DNA of 21,646 bases from an uncultured Eggerthellaceae bacterium (GCA_937892845.1 CALBGP010000033.1:1-21646), one strand, 5' to 3'; positions 1 to 6,951 are shown, counted from the stretch's first letter. A program made the numbers and translations. The notes: a model not told the origin generated them from the sequence alone.

Positions 1-54
1 TTCCTGTCGGCCGCGCTCGAAGCTGCATTTCCCGAACCGAAGGAGAAACGATGA
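1..54 (+). CDS. 3' end of an upstream gene (partial)
   Basis: Frame 1 is open from the window edge and encodes 17 residues ending in EPKEKR before a TGA at 52-54. The TGA overlaps the ATG of the next gene at 51 (ATGA), the same coupling used by the following genes, so this is most likely the C-terminus of another gene in the same operon. The AAGGAG serving as ribosome binding site of the next gene lies inside it. Too little is visible to assign a function. Confidence 0.55.
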   Translation, partial: FLSAALEAAFPEPKEKR

Positions 55-413
55 AGCCGACGGACGAAGAGCGCCGCAAGGTGGCGGCAAGGCTGCGGGG
101 GCTGGACGTGTCCGACCTCGGCGACGGGCACGGCATCATCGACACACCGGAAGAAGCGGGTGCCCTTTTCAGCCGCATCCTCGAAGCGGCGAACGACTAC
201 AGGCCGGGGCTGCATTACGCGACGAGCCACTTCGCCGCCCGCGCCCCCGTGGAGCTGTTCGCCGAGCTTATCGAGCCGCAAGAGCGGACGTGCCGCGTGG
301 TGCCTGACGGGTGCATGGGAAGGTGCAGCGCATGCGGTGAGGACGTGTTCGCAGACCCGAACCACAGGGGCGGATACTGCCCCGTGTGCGGCGCGAAGGT
401 GGTGGAGGAATGA
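51..413 (+). CDS. small phage protein with C-terminal zinc ribbon
   Basis: A 120-aa protein with an AAGGAG ribosome binding site just before its ATG. The N-terminal two thirds are unassigned. The C-terminus carries a CxxxCxxC cluster followed by CPVCGAK, a typical pair of zinc-knuckle half-sites of a small zinc ribbon. It may bind DNA or protein, but nothing identifies the partner. The start overlaps the stop of the preceding gene by ATGA and its own stop overlaps the start of the next gene in the same way, so it belongs to a translationally coupled early operon. The last nucleotides (387-414) are almost identical to the end of the following gene. Confidence 0.75.
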   Translation: MKPTDEERRKVAARLRGLDVSDLGDGHGIIDTPEEAGALFSRILEAANDYRPGLHYATSHFAARAPVELFAELIEPQERTCRVVPDGCMGRCSACGEDVFADPNHRGGYCPVCGAKVVEE

Positions 414-414
414 G
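387..414 (+). repeat. copy 1 of a 28-nt gene-junction repeat
   Basis: This 28-nt stretch, spanning the last codons of the first zinc-ribbon gene, its stop and the ATGA start of the next gene, is repeated at 617-644 with one mismatch (A versus G at the twentieth base). It carries both the coding end and the GGTGG(A/G)GG-type ribosome binding site of the next gene. Confidence 0.7.
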
Positions 415-643
415 CCACACGAACCTTGCCCTAGGCGCGAACTGGGACGGCGAATGGCCCGAATACGTCGAGGTGTCCCATGAAGGCGCGGGCGACGGGC
501 GGCGGTACGTCCCCGAGCGGACGTGCAGGATAGCGTGGAACGGGGAAGATGAAACGTGGGAATGCGACGCATGCGGCGGGGCTGTCGGCCTCGTTGAGGT
601 GAACTACTGCGAGAACTGCGGCGCGAAGGTGGTGGGGGAATGA
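410..643 (+). CDS. small zinc-ribbon phage protein
   Basis: A 77-aa protein starting at the ATG that overlaps the previous stop (ATGA). An earlier in-frame ATG at 386 exists, but it lies inside the previous gene and lacks a better ribosome binding site. Four cysteines in two pairs (CDACG and CENCGAK) near the C-terminus form a plausible zinc ribbon. The ending CGAKVVGE mirrors CGAKVVEE of the preceding protein, so the two are probably related in their C-terminal part. The function is unknown; such proteins are common in the early regions of phages of high-GC hosts. Confidence 0.75.
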   Translation: MSHTNLALGANWDGEWPEYVEVSHEGAGDGRRYVPERTCRIAWNGEDETWECDACGGAVGLVEVNYCENCGAKVVGE

Positions 644-644
644 G
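617..644 (+). repeat. copy 2 of a 28-nt gene-junction repeat
   Basis: Second copy of the repeat at 387-414, 230 bp downstream. It again covers the final CGAKVV codons, the stop and the overlapping start of the next gene. Recombination between the copies would precisely delete or duplicate the 410-643 gene. Confidence 0.7.
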
Positions 645-816
645 GGTGACCGAGGAACCCCGCCGCTCATGCGGCTGGTGCTGGCATTACATCATGGACT
701 GGGAGCGCGCCGACGCGGGATGGTGCGATGCGACGGGCGACAGGATCATGGGCGAAATCGAGGGATGCGGCCTGTTCAGACCGTTTGAGGAAGGAGAGCA
801 ATGTTCGAAGAGGTGA
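640..816 (+). CDS. 58-aa cysteine-rich protein
   Basis: This short gene begins at the ATG overlapping the previous stop (ATGA) and ends at the TGA at 814-816. The product starts MRVTEEPRRSCGWCWHY and has cysteines at about 11, 14, 29, 43 and 55; the CxxC plus two later cysteines suggest a small metal-binding fold. It is the third cysteine-rich product in a row. Its last 16 nt overlap the start of the DUF3310 gene at 801, and the GAAGGAGAG inside it serves as that gene's ribosome binding site. Function unknown. Confidence 0.6.
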   Translation: MRVTEEPRRSCGWCWHYIMDWERADAGWCDATGDRIMGEIEGCGLFRPFEEGEQCSKR

Positions 817-1307
817 CGCACCCGGCGCATTACGCCGGCAACGCAGGCGTCGAATGCATCGAGGCGATAGAATCGGCGCTGACGCCCGAAGAGTTCCGCG
901 GCTACCTGCGCGGCAACCTCATAAAGTACGCTTGGCGCTGCGAAGACAAGGGAGGAGCCGCCGACCTTGGCAAGGCGGGCGTGTACCTCGGCTGGCTGTC
1001 GGCAGCACTCGAGGCCGCAGGGGCCGAGCTGGAGCGGGAGGCCGAGAGCCCGACCCTGTACAGGTTCGGCCGCAACCTCCGAGCGGCGGCTTGCAGCGAT
1101 TACGAGCAGTCGGCCAAGGCGTTCGAGGAGGTCGGCGAATCGTTCCGCGCGATGGCTGGCGGCGAATCGCCGTTCCGCGTCTGCGAGGAGACCTGGGACG
1201 GCATCCAAGCCCTGGAGGGCATCCTGCGGCACTATCCGTACGAGACCGTGCAGGACGCCTACGACGAGGTCGTGCGCAAATCGGCCGAAAGGGGCGATTA
1301 CAGATGA
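801..1307 (+). CDS. DUF3310 family phage protein
   Basis: A 168-aa protein. The N-terminal half (about residues 7-70) matches the DUF3310 pattern: HPAHY, then ECIEAIE, FRGYLRGNLIKYAWR, the charged EDKGG and a closing leucine/alanine-rich helix. DUF3310 proteins are widespread in the early regions of phages and are sometimes annotated as nucleotide-kinase-like, although no enzymatic role is firmly established. The C-terminal part (about 80-168) is a helical extension without recognised motifs. GGAGAG lies 4-9 nt before the ATG. Its stop overlaps the next start (ATGA at 1304). Confidence 0.82.
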   Translation: MFEEVTHPAHYAGNAGVECIEAIESALTPEEFRGYLRGNLIKYAWRCEDKGGAADLGKAGVYLGWLSAALEAAGAELEREAESPTLYRFGRNLRAAACSDYEQSAKAFEEVGESFRAMAGGESPFRVCEETWDGIQALEGILRHYPYETVQDAYDEVVRKSAERGDYR

Positions 1308-1429
1308 TGCAGCCCATGGAGCTTCTCGCCGTCCTGGTGGCGGCCGGCATGCTCATCCCGCTGGCTTGGTTCGTCGCGCTCGCCGCGATAGGCGCCATCG
1401 CCGCGGCCGTCGAGAAACTGCGACATTAG
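1304..1429 (+). CDS. 41-aa membrane protein
   Basis: A short gene starting ATGATG at 1304, overlapping the DUF3310 stop by ATGA and ending in TAG at 1427-1429. The product is nearly all hydrophobic (leucine, alanine, valine, isoleucine) from residue 6 to about 34, followed by a short charged tail EKLRH. This fits one transmembrane helix. Its role is unknown. The strict ATGA coupling and the AGGAGG that begins in its stop codon and serves the next gene support it being real. Confidence 0.6.
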   Translation: MMQPMELLAVLVAAGMLIPLAWFVALAAIGAIAAAVEKLRH

Positions 1430-1444
1430 GAGGAACAGCGCGCT

Positions 1445-1924
1445 TTGGCAACCGAAGAATACGAACGCTACAGAGCCGACGCGACGGACGCCTACCTTTC
1501 ACGGATACGCACGATGCGCATAAGGTGCGAGGCGCTGCGGGCGGAAATCGACGAAGCCCGCGAGACCGCGCAGGGAGTACGCGGCATCGACTACTCGGAC
1601 GCGGCGCCGCACGGCTCGCCGTCCCCTGACGGCATCCCGAACGCCGTCATCAGGATACAGTCCCGCGTCGGAAGGTACGCCGAAGAGCTTGCGGCATGCG
1701 TCGATGAGACGGAGCGCGCGCACAGGATCATCCACTCGCTCGCGGACGGTTCCGACGCCGCCCTGCTGAGCGCCTACTACATCCGCGGGCTAGACTGGTG
1801 CCAGGCTGCGGATGCCGCGCACATGAGCATCTCCAACGCCATGAGGCGCCGCCGCGCCGCGCTTGCGAGCCTGTACGATCAACTTCCGCCGGGGATGCGC
1901 GACCCCATGCCGCCCGCGATTTAA
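1445..1924 (+). CDS. ArpU/DUF1492-like late transcription regulator
   Basis: A 159-aa protein starting at TTG, with AGGAGG at 1428-1433 as its ribosome binding site. Residues 1-45 and 62-100 form charged helices. Residues about 108-140 (YYIRGLDWCQAADAAHMS, then a basic NAMRRRR stretch) look like a sigma-70 region 4-type helix-turn-helix. This layout, with a central proline/glycine/serine stretch and a C-terminal helix-turn-helix, is seen in ArpU/RinA/DUF1492-type phage regulators, which often sit at the end of the early region and activate late genes. Position fits: it is the last gene before the non-coding gap that precedes packaging. The role is inferred from architecture and context. Confidence 0.68.
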   Translation: MATEEYERYRADATDAYLSRIRTMRIRCEALRAEIDEARETAQGVRGIDYSDAAPHGSPSPDGIPNAVIRIQSRVGRYAEELAACVDETERAHRIIHSLADGSDAALLSAYYIRGLDWCQAADAAHMSISNAMRRRRAALASLYDQLPPGMRDPMPPAI

Positions 1925-2040
1925 CCTAAGGTTGATAGTTAATGACAGTAAAATGCAGTCGGATGCACAAAGTTGGAGCAAATGGTACCTGCATGCAACC
2001 GCGCAACGGCGTATAGTCCAGACTCGCAACAACCATCGGA
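1925..2040 (+). promoter_or_regulatory. candidate late promoter/operator region
   Basis: This gap is distinctly richer in A and T than its surroundings and follows the putative late regulator. It starts within an AACCTAAGGTT inverted repeat (1923-1933). ATGCA occurs at 1953 and 1963, ten bases apart, and a palindromic TGCATGCA lies at 1990-1997. A TATAGT at 2012-2017 could be a -10 element, but no good -35 is placed correctly, as expected if an activator is needed. Weak but coherent evidence for the switch point to late transcription. Confidence 0.3.
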
Positions 2041-2067
2041 GCCGCCTACGGGCGGCTTCGCCTTTTT
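2041..2067 (+). terminator. rho-independent terminator-like hairpin
   Basis: GCCGCC, loop TACG, GGCGGC, then TTCGCC and five T. It would end early transcripts. It sits only 12 nt before the ATG at 2080, so the GGAGG of that gene follows directly after the T-run. Confidence 0.65.
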
Positions 2068-2079
2068 CCGGAGGCGACA

Positions 2080-2274
2080 ATGGATTTCACGGACATACGC
2101 GCCGCGGTCATGGCGTGCGACGCCGATACGGCCGCAGCCGATGCGTTCAGGCGCGCCGTCGGGGTGCGCAGGCGCCAGCGGCGCAGCAAGGCCGCCCGCC
2201 CGCCCGCGCTGGAGTACCGCGGAATTCGACAGTGCTTCCGCAATTTCGGAAGCCCGCTCGATGGCCGCATCTAA
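2080..2274 (+). CDS. small basic phage protein, unknown function
   Basis: A 64-aa protein whose ATG is preceded by GGAGG at 2070-2074, a good spacing. The N-terminus (MDFTDIRAAVMACDADTAAA) looks helical; the middle has a very basic run (RRRQRRSK, residues about 30-37) that could contact nucleic acid. No family is recognised. Its last 14 nt overlap the start of the HNH gene. It opens the packaging gene cluster and may be an accessory protein of that module. Confidence 0.55.
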   Translation: MDFTDIRAAVMACDADTAAADAFRRAVGVRRRQRRSKAARPPALEYRGIRQCFRNFGSPLDGRI

Positions 2275-2683
2275 CGCGCGGCGTTCAAACGGGAGCCTTC
2301 GCAACAAGATGCGCGCCCGCCTCGCGGCCAAGCGGCGCGGGTGCTGGATGTGCGGCCTTCCGATAGACTACAATCTGCCTGCAGGGCATCCGCACGCCTA
2401 CGAATGCGACGAGCTGGTGCCCGTGTCCAAGGGCGGCTCCCCGTACGATCCCGCCAACCTGGACGCAGCGCACCGCCTTTGCAACCAGTGGCGCGGCAAC
2501 CTTTCGGTTGCAGCCGTCGCCGCGGCGCGCTCCGCAGCACTGGCGGACGGCCGCACATGGTCGACGCCCGAGGAGTTCGCATCCGTCATGCGCGAATATG
2601 CGCGAGACCGCACGAGAGCCGTCAGGAGGGCGCGCAAGCTGTCCGAGGCATTGAGAGGCGGCAATGACGGCATCGGCCACTAG
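2261..2683 (+). CDS. HNH endonuclease (packaging-associated)
   Basis: A 140-aa protein starting at the ATG at 2261; the frame stays open further upstream but overlaps the previous gene. It has the zinc CxxC (C28, C31), the core CDELVPVSKGGS (about 49-60), DPANL and HRLCNQWRGN (71-80). The usual DH of the ββα-metal motif reads DE here, a variant also found in phage HNH proteins of this subset. HNH proteins beside terminase genes are needed for cos cleavage in HK97-like phages, so this one probably assists TerL in genome cutting. The remaining C-terminal helix is basic. Confidence 0.85.
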   Translation: MAASNARRSNGSLRNKMRARLAAKRRGCWMCGLPIDYNLPAGHPHAYECDELVPVSKGGSPYDPANLDAAHRLCNQWRGNLSVAAVAAARSAALADGRTWSTPEEFASVMREYARDRTRAVRRARKLSEALRGGNDGIGH

Positions 2684-2701
2684 AGGCCGCCGCAGAGCCC
2701 C

Positions 2702-2716
2702 AGGGGGGTGCCCCCT
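2702..2716. repeat. GC-rich inverted repeat between HNH and HKD genes
   Basis: AGGGGG, spacer GTG, CCCCCT forms a perfect 6-bp arm palindrome in the 108-nt gap 2684-2791, which carries no convincing gene. There is no T-run, so it is not a terminator. It could be part of a packaging (cos/pac) site or an mRNA structure. Confidence 0.5.
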
Positions 2717-2791
2717 CAAGGGCAGGCAGGCCATCACGCGCCGAAAGGGCCAAATTTCCCCCCGCAACAACATAAAAAGGAGCATGCCGAA

Positions 2792-3538
2792 ATGGAGGGC
2801 ATCGCAGACTTTGAGCTTCCTGATTTCGGGATCTTCGACGGTCTAGACCTCGACCTGGGCGACTTCGACATCCTGGACGAATCGGACGGTATCGCGACAA
2901 CTACGCTTCGAAAGCCGAGGTTCCGAATTCCAGCGCGCGTTACATGGGAGCATGCAAGGGATTTCGCGAACGCCCTTGACTTTGAGCGCGGCATGTCCGT
3001 GTTCGCGATCGTCTCGGGAAACTTCATTTTCGGCGACTTCGTCGAGGCGCTAGTGGATGTCGGGAAAATATCGGTGCGCTCCATGACAATCCAGACACTA
3101 TCCATGAGCCAGGAGAACATCGATTCGATAGTAAATGTCATGGAGGAATGCGGAACGGAGCGCGTGACCGTCGTGTTGTCCGATTACTGGTATTCGCACG
3201 AACGGCGCGAGCTGGTCCCGTATCTCCACAGCGAACTTGCGGCAACAGGCGCAGAGGTGCGGATTGCATATGCGTCGTGCCACACAAAGATATTCAACAT
3301 CGAGACATGGAGCGGCAACAAGCTGACCATCCACGGCAGCGCCAACCTCCGCAGTTCTCGCAACATCGAGCAGATGCAGATAGACCAATGCGACGAGCTG
3401 TATGACTTCGTGGAGGACTTCACGCAACGCATCGTCGGCAAGTACGCGGTTGTAAACAAGGGCGCCAAGCGCCCGAAGAGTTTAAGAGGTGAACGTCTAT
3501 GGCAAGCGGCAGCACAAGCGGAGGCGGAGGCGGAGTAA
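2792..3538 (+). CDS. single-HKD phospholipase-D-like protein
   Basis: A 248-aa protein; the ATG at 2792 follows AAAAAGGAG at good spacing, which favours it over the in-frame ATG at 2708. Residues 7-30 are a highly acidic aspartate-rich segment. The core has β/α character, and at 164-166 there is an HxK motif (CHTKIFNIE), followed by HGSANLRSSRNIEQ at 181-194, the GSxN signature of the PLD/HKD superfamily. The acidic residue after the HxK motif is E rather than D. Single-HKD members such as Nuc and BfiI act as dimers, so this may be a nuclease. It lies between HNH and TerS. GC in two sampled lines is about 50-53%, below its neighbours. Activity is unproven. Confidence 0.65.
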   Translation: MEGIADFELPDFGIFDGLDLDLGDFDILDESDGIATTTLRKPRFRIPARVTWEHARDFANALDFERGMSVFAIVSGNFIFGDFVEALVDVGKISVRSMTIQTLSMSQENIDSIVNVMEECGTERVTVVLSDYWYSHERRELVPYLHSELAATGAEVRIAYASCHTKIFNIETWSGNKLTIHGSANLRSSRNIEQMQIDQCDELYDFVEDFTQRIVGKYAVVNKGAKRPKSLRGERLWQAAAQAEAEAE

Positions 3539-3651
3539 GGGGCGGCAGCAAGGCGAAATCGCGCCGCAAGAGCAAGGAAGATAAAGAGCGGGAGAAGAAG
3601 GCCAAGCGTGAAGGCCGCTGGGATCCCGTTTACGGCGAAATGCCGTTCTAA
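3499..3651 (+). CDS. 50-aa glycine/lysine-rich protein
   Basis: A short gene starting at ATG 3499 with a strong GAGGTGA ribosome binding site at 3485-3491; its first 40 nt overlap the end of the HKD gene in another frame. The product has a Gly/Ser-rich head (MASGSTSGGGGVRGG), a basic lysine/arginine/glutamate central helix and the ending RWDPVYGEMPF. It could bind nucleic acid through its basic part. Similar small basic proteins often precede terminase genes, but no function is known. The strong ribosome binding site and the clean gap to TerS support it as real. Confidence 0.65.
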   Translation: MASGSTSGGGGGVRGGSKAKSRRKSKEDKEREKKAKREGRWDPVYGEMPF

Positions 3652-3667
3652 CAGGAGGCGTTTTCTA

Positions 3668-4090
3668 ATGGGGCGATCAGCGAAGACATGGGACGAATCG
3701 GACGAGCGCACGTTCAAAAGCCTCTGCAGGATCATGTGCACCAAGGAAGAGGTGTGCTCTGTGATGTGCGTTGATGCCAAGACGCTCGACAGGCTCATCT
3801 CCGAGCACTTTGGCGATGTCCCTCACGACGGCGTACGCGCCACGTACTCCGATGCGTTCAAGGCGTTTTCCGCCGCTGGGCGGATGAGCTTGAGGCGCAA
3901 GCAGTTCGAGCTTGCGATGGAGGGCGACAAGGCGATGCTCGTGTGGTTGGGCAAGAACTACCTCGACCAGAGCGAACCAGGCAAGAAGCAGGAAGCCGCC
4001 CCCGTTCCGGCGGAGAGGCCAAAGGATGCGCGAGAGGGTGTGCTGGAACTAGTCGTTGCCAACCGCGCCAAGCGCGCCAAAGCGGAATAG
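3668..4090 (+). CDS. terS: terminase small subunit
   Basis: A 140-aa protein with AGGAGG at 3653-3658 before the ATG at 3668. Residues about 21-48 (IMCTKEEVCSVMCVDAKTL) form the DNA-binding helix-turn-helix of small terminases, and about 83-101 contain the oligomerisation-type signature MEGDKAMLVWLGKNYLDQ, typical of this family. The C-terminus is rich in alanine, proline and basic residues. It should recognise phage DNA and load it onto the large subunit, whose gene starts 12 nt downstream. Confidence 0.9.
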   Translation: MGRSAKTWDESDERTFKSLCRIMCTKEEVCSVMCVDAKTLDRLISEHFGDVPHDGVRATYSDAFKAFSAAGRMSLRRKQFELAMEGDKAMLVWLGKNYLDQSEPGKKQEAAPVPAERPKDAREGVLELVVANRAKRAKAE

Positions 4091-4102
4091 GAGGCGCGCG
4101 GC

Positions 4103-5533
4103 ATGGAGAGCAACCAGCGCCCGACATTCGCCGCGAACCTCCCCGAATACGAATACACCGACGGCGCCGACGCGTGCGCCCTGGCGTCCGCGTACTTCGG
4201 CGACCCCCTGCCGTGGCAGGAATGGGTCATGGCCTTCCTGCTCGCATGCGACGGCGACGACTGCTACATCTGCCGATCGTTCGCCATGAGCCTCCCGCGC
4301 CAGAACGGGAAATCATGGGTCGTGCGCGGCAGGTGCCTGTACGGCGCCGTGGTGCGCGGTGAGCGAATCCTGTTCACCTGCCAGCACGGTGACACATCGG
4401 ATGAGATGTTCAAGGCGTTCGCCGAGATATTCGAGGATGAGGAGAACCCCGCGCTGAACGGCCTCCTGAAGACCGTGAGGAGAACCAACGGCCAGCAGGC
4501 GATCTACCTCAGCAACGGCGGGCTCATCCGCTTCACGACGCGCACGAACAGCCTTGCGCGAGGCAAGACGTACGATGTGCTCATCTATGACGAAGCCCAG
4601 GAGCTGACCACCGCGCAGCAGGCGGCTTCGCTGCCCACCATCTCGGCATCGCCGACACATAACAGCCAGCGCATCTACCTGGGCACCCCGCCCACGGAAG
4701 AGACGTCGGGCGACGTGTTCGAGACGATGCATGAGCGCGTGCACGCGGGCGAATCGTCGACCCCGTGGGTCGAATGGTCGGTTCAGGAGGTCGGCGACGT
4801 CAACGACCGCGCCCGCTGGGAGCGGTGCAACCCGTCGTTCGGCGCGCTGCTGGACGCCGCCGCCATCGAGGGCGAGGCGTCGGACATGCCGCCCGAATCG
4901 TTCGCCACCGAGCGCCTCGGATGGTTCCGCACGCGCAAGGACGCCGTGGAGACCGTTATACCGACTGGCGAATGGGACGCGTGCCGCATGGAGCGCCAGA
5001 AGCCAGCAGGAGACGCGGATGCGCCGCTGCTGGCACTGGGAGTCAAGTTCACCGCAGACGGCGCCTTGGGCGCGTTCTCCGTGTGCCGTGCGGGCGATGC
5101 GCCGACCGTCGAGGCGCTGGACATCCTGCCCATGCACGAATGTATATCAGCCGCCGCCGAATGGTGCGCGGCCAACGCGGGCGACCTCGCGGCCGTGGCC
5201 ATCGACGGGCGCCACGGAACCGCCGCGCTCGCGGCGAGGCTCGCATCCGCAGGGCTGCCGAAGCCCGCGGTCAAGGAGGCGTCGACGCGCGACGCCGTTT
5301 CGGCGAACTCCATGTTCTGCGACGCGGTGGCATCCCGCGCCGTCGGGCACTTCGGCCAGGCGCCGCTCGACGATTCGGCCACGAAAACGGCCAAGCGCCG
5401 CATAGGCGCCGACGGCTTCGGCTTCGAGTCGACGGAGGACGCCGAGGCCTCGCTGGTCGAATCCGCCGCGCTCGCGTTCTGGGCGCTGAAGACAACCAGA
5501 AGGAATCCGCATAGGAAGGTGAGGAGACTTTGA
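4103..5533 (+). CDS. terL: terminase large subunit (ATPase/nuclease)
   Basis: A 476-aa packaging motor. The ATPase half has a Walker A-like LPRQNGKSW at 64-72, Walker B VLIYDEAQEL at 159-168 with catalytic E164, and the coupling motif YLGTPP at 192-197. The nuclease half begins about residue 305, with ALGVKFTADG (D319), AVAIDGRHG (D368) and a closing acidic helix near 444-462. Order and length match Terminase_1-type large subunits of siphoviruses. The ribosome binding site is TAGGAGG. It cuts and pumps DNA into the prohead through the portal, whose TTG start overlaps this stop. Confidence 0.95.
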   Translation: MESNQRPTFAANLPEYEYTDGADACALASAYFGDPLPWQEWVMAFLLACDGDDCYICRSFAMSLPRQNGKSWVVRGRCLYGAVVRGERILFTCQHGDTSDEMFKAFAEIFEDEENPALNGLLKTVRRTNGQQAIYLSNGGLIRFTTRTNSLARGKTYDVLIYDEAQELTTAQQAASLPTISASPTHNSQRIYLGTPPTEETSGDVFETMHERVHAGESSTPWVEWSVQEVGDVNDRARWERCNPSFGALLDAAAIEGEASDMPPESFATERLGWFRTRKDAVETVIPTGEWDACRMERQKPAGDADAPLLALGVKFTADGALGAFSVCRAGDAPTVEALDILPMHECISAAAEWCAANAGDLAAVAIDGRHGTAALAARLASAGLPKPAVKEASTRDAVSANSMFCDAVASRAVGHFGQAPLDDSATKTAKRRIGADGFGFESTEDAEASLVESAALAFWALKTTRRNPHRKVRRL

Positions 5534-6951
5534 GCACACCGTACAGGCTCCCGCTGATATCGGGGCTGACCGACGAAGAGCAGGCGCTGTGCCGCGCCAT
5601 GGTCGACAATTGGAGCGAGAACCTCGCGAAGAACACCGAGCGCGCCATCCACTACGGCGGGCATGTGGACGTGGCCAAGCTCGACCTGGGAATCAGCGTG
5701 CCGCCCCCCATCGTGGCCAAGCTGCGGCGCCAACCCTACATGTGGTGCGCCAAGGCCGTCAACGCGCTCGCGGATTGCAGCACCTTCGACGGCTTCGCAT
5801 TCCTCGATGACAAGGCGCCCGAGGGCTTCGAGGAGGCCATGCAGCACATCGACCTCGCATCCAAGTACGAGCGCGCCAAGACCTCCGAGCTCGTGCACTG
5901 CTCGGTTCTGTGGACGGTCACGCCAGGCGACCCCGAGGCGGGCGAGCCCGCTGCGGTGGTCAACTGCTACGACATGCTCCACAGCACGTACCTGTGGGAC
6001 TACAGGCACGATTGCATCCTATGCGCCCTGGTGGTGACCGACGTCGACCCCAAGCGCCCCGAGCGCCCCACCGCCGTGAACTACTACGGCAAGGACCACA
6101 CGGTGGAATGCAGGCGCGTGGGCGGGAAGTGGGAATCGGTGCGCCACTCGCACGGCGCAGGACGCCCCCAGGCGGAGCCGATGCGCTACTCACCCGACCT
6201 GTCCCACCCCATGGGGCGCAGCCGCATAACGCGCTCCATCATGCAGCTCGAGGACAACGCCAACCGCGACGCCGTGCGCATGGTCATGCACGCTGAGGTC
6301 TACACCGCCCCCACGCGCTGGGTCATGGGCGCGCCCGATGACATATTCGACGGCGACCGCTGGGAGGCCTACCTCGGGAGCATCTTCGCCCTAACGGGCG
6401 ATGAGAACGGCGACAAGCCGACCACGGGTAGCTACCCCGTCGGCGACGTGGAGCCGCTCGTGCGCTCGATGCGGCATTGGGCGAACGTCCTTTCGTCCGA
6501 AGCGTCGATACCCGTCCATGAGCTGCTGAACACCGAGGCCAACCCAGCATCGTCCGATGCGATCATCGCGGCTGAGAACGCCATGGTGAAGCGCGCCCAG
6601 GACATGAACCGCGAGAACGGCGGCGCCCTGCGCAACGTCGGCCTGCTGGTGTGCTCGCTCCTCGCGGAAAAGCCCGTGGCCGAGCTGGACGCCCAGGCGC
6701 TGACCATGAAGGCCAAATGGAAGAACCCCGCCCACCCGTCCATGGCCGCGCAGGCCGACGCGATGGTGAAACTTGCTGGTTCCGTGCCTGCGTTCAGCAC
6801 GTCCCGCGTCTTCTGGGAGCAATTGGGATTCGACGAGCCGACGGTCGACCGCATCATGGCGGACATCCGCCGAAGCGAGACCCGCGCCGCGCTCAACGCC
6901 GCGGTGGCCGCGAATCCCAAGGCGGTGAACACCGATGAACCAGGTGCCTGA
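5530..6951 (+). CDS. portal protein
   Basis: A 473-aa protein starting at TTG 5530, which overlaps the TerL stop (TTGA) and follows GGTGAGGAG. The sequence resembles the SPP1 gp6-type portal family: an N-terminal helical region, a central DNANRDAVRMVMHAEVYT helix and PTRWVMGA (about 238-266), then the stem/crown region and a C-terminal helical part with NPASSDAIIAAENAM. Portals form the dodecameric ring at the capsid vertex through which DNA moves. Its place between TerL and a MuF-type protein is classical. Confidence 0.92.
   Translation: MSTPYRLPLISGLTDEEQALCRAMVDNWSENLAKNTERAIHYGGHVDVAKLDLGISVPPPIVAKLRRQPYMWCAKAVNALADCSTFDGFAFLDDKAPEGFEEAMQHIDLASKYERAKTSELVHCSVLWTVTPGDPEAGEPAAVVNCYDMLHSTYLWDYRHDCILCALVVTDVDPKRPERPTAVNYYGKDHTVECRRVGGKWESVRHSHGAGRPQAEPMRYSPDLSHPMGRSRITRSIMQLEDNANRDAVRMVMHAEVYTAPTRWVMGAPDDIFDGDRWEAYLGSIFALTGDENGDKPTTGSYPVGDVEPLVRSMRHWANVLSSEASIPVHELLNTEANPASSDAIIAAENAMVKRAQDMNRENGGALRNVGLLVCSLLAEKPVAELDAQALTMKAKWKNPAHPSMAAQADAMVKLAGSVPAFSTSRVFWEQLGFDEPTVDRIMADIRRSETRAALNAAVAANPKAVNTDEPGA

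Noticed and set aside
728..1429. 233-aa + strand frame over the DUF3310 gene
   Set aside because: Arginine-rich shadow of the DUF3310 gene; only its last 41 codons (1304-1429) look like a real gene.
1925..2079. Possible tRNA or small RNA in the gap
   Set aside because: No cloverleaf, no T-loop GTTCRANNC or acceptor pairing; only short repeats and the terminator hairpin are visible.
1863..2366. 167-aa + strand frame across the non-coding gap
   Set aside because: It runs through a terminator hairpin and the starts of two better supported genes; no domain and no ribosome binding site.
2664..2846. 60-aa + strand open frame between HNH and HKD genes
   Set aside because: Overlaps both neighbours, has no ribosome binding site at a proper distance and a composition typical of chance reading through GC-rich DNA.
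4783..6009. 408-aa - strand open frame opposite TerL and portal
   Set aside because: Mirror of high-GC coding sequence; the + strand products are clearly identified terminase and portal proteins.
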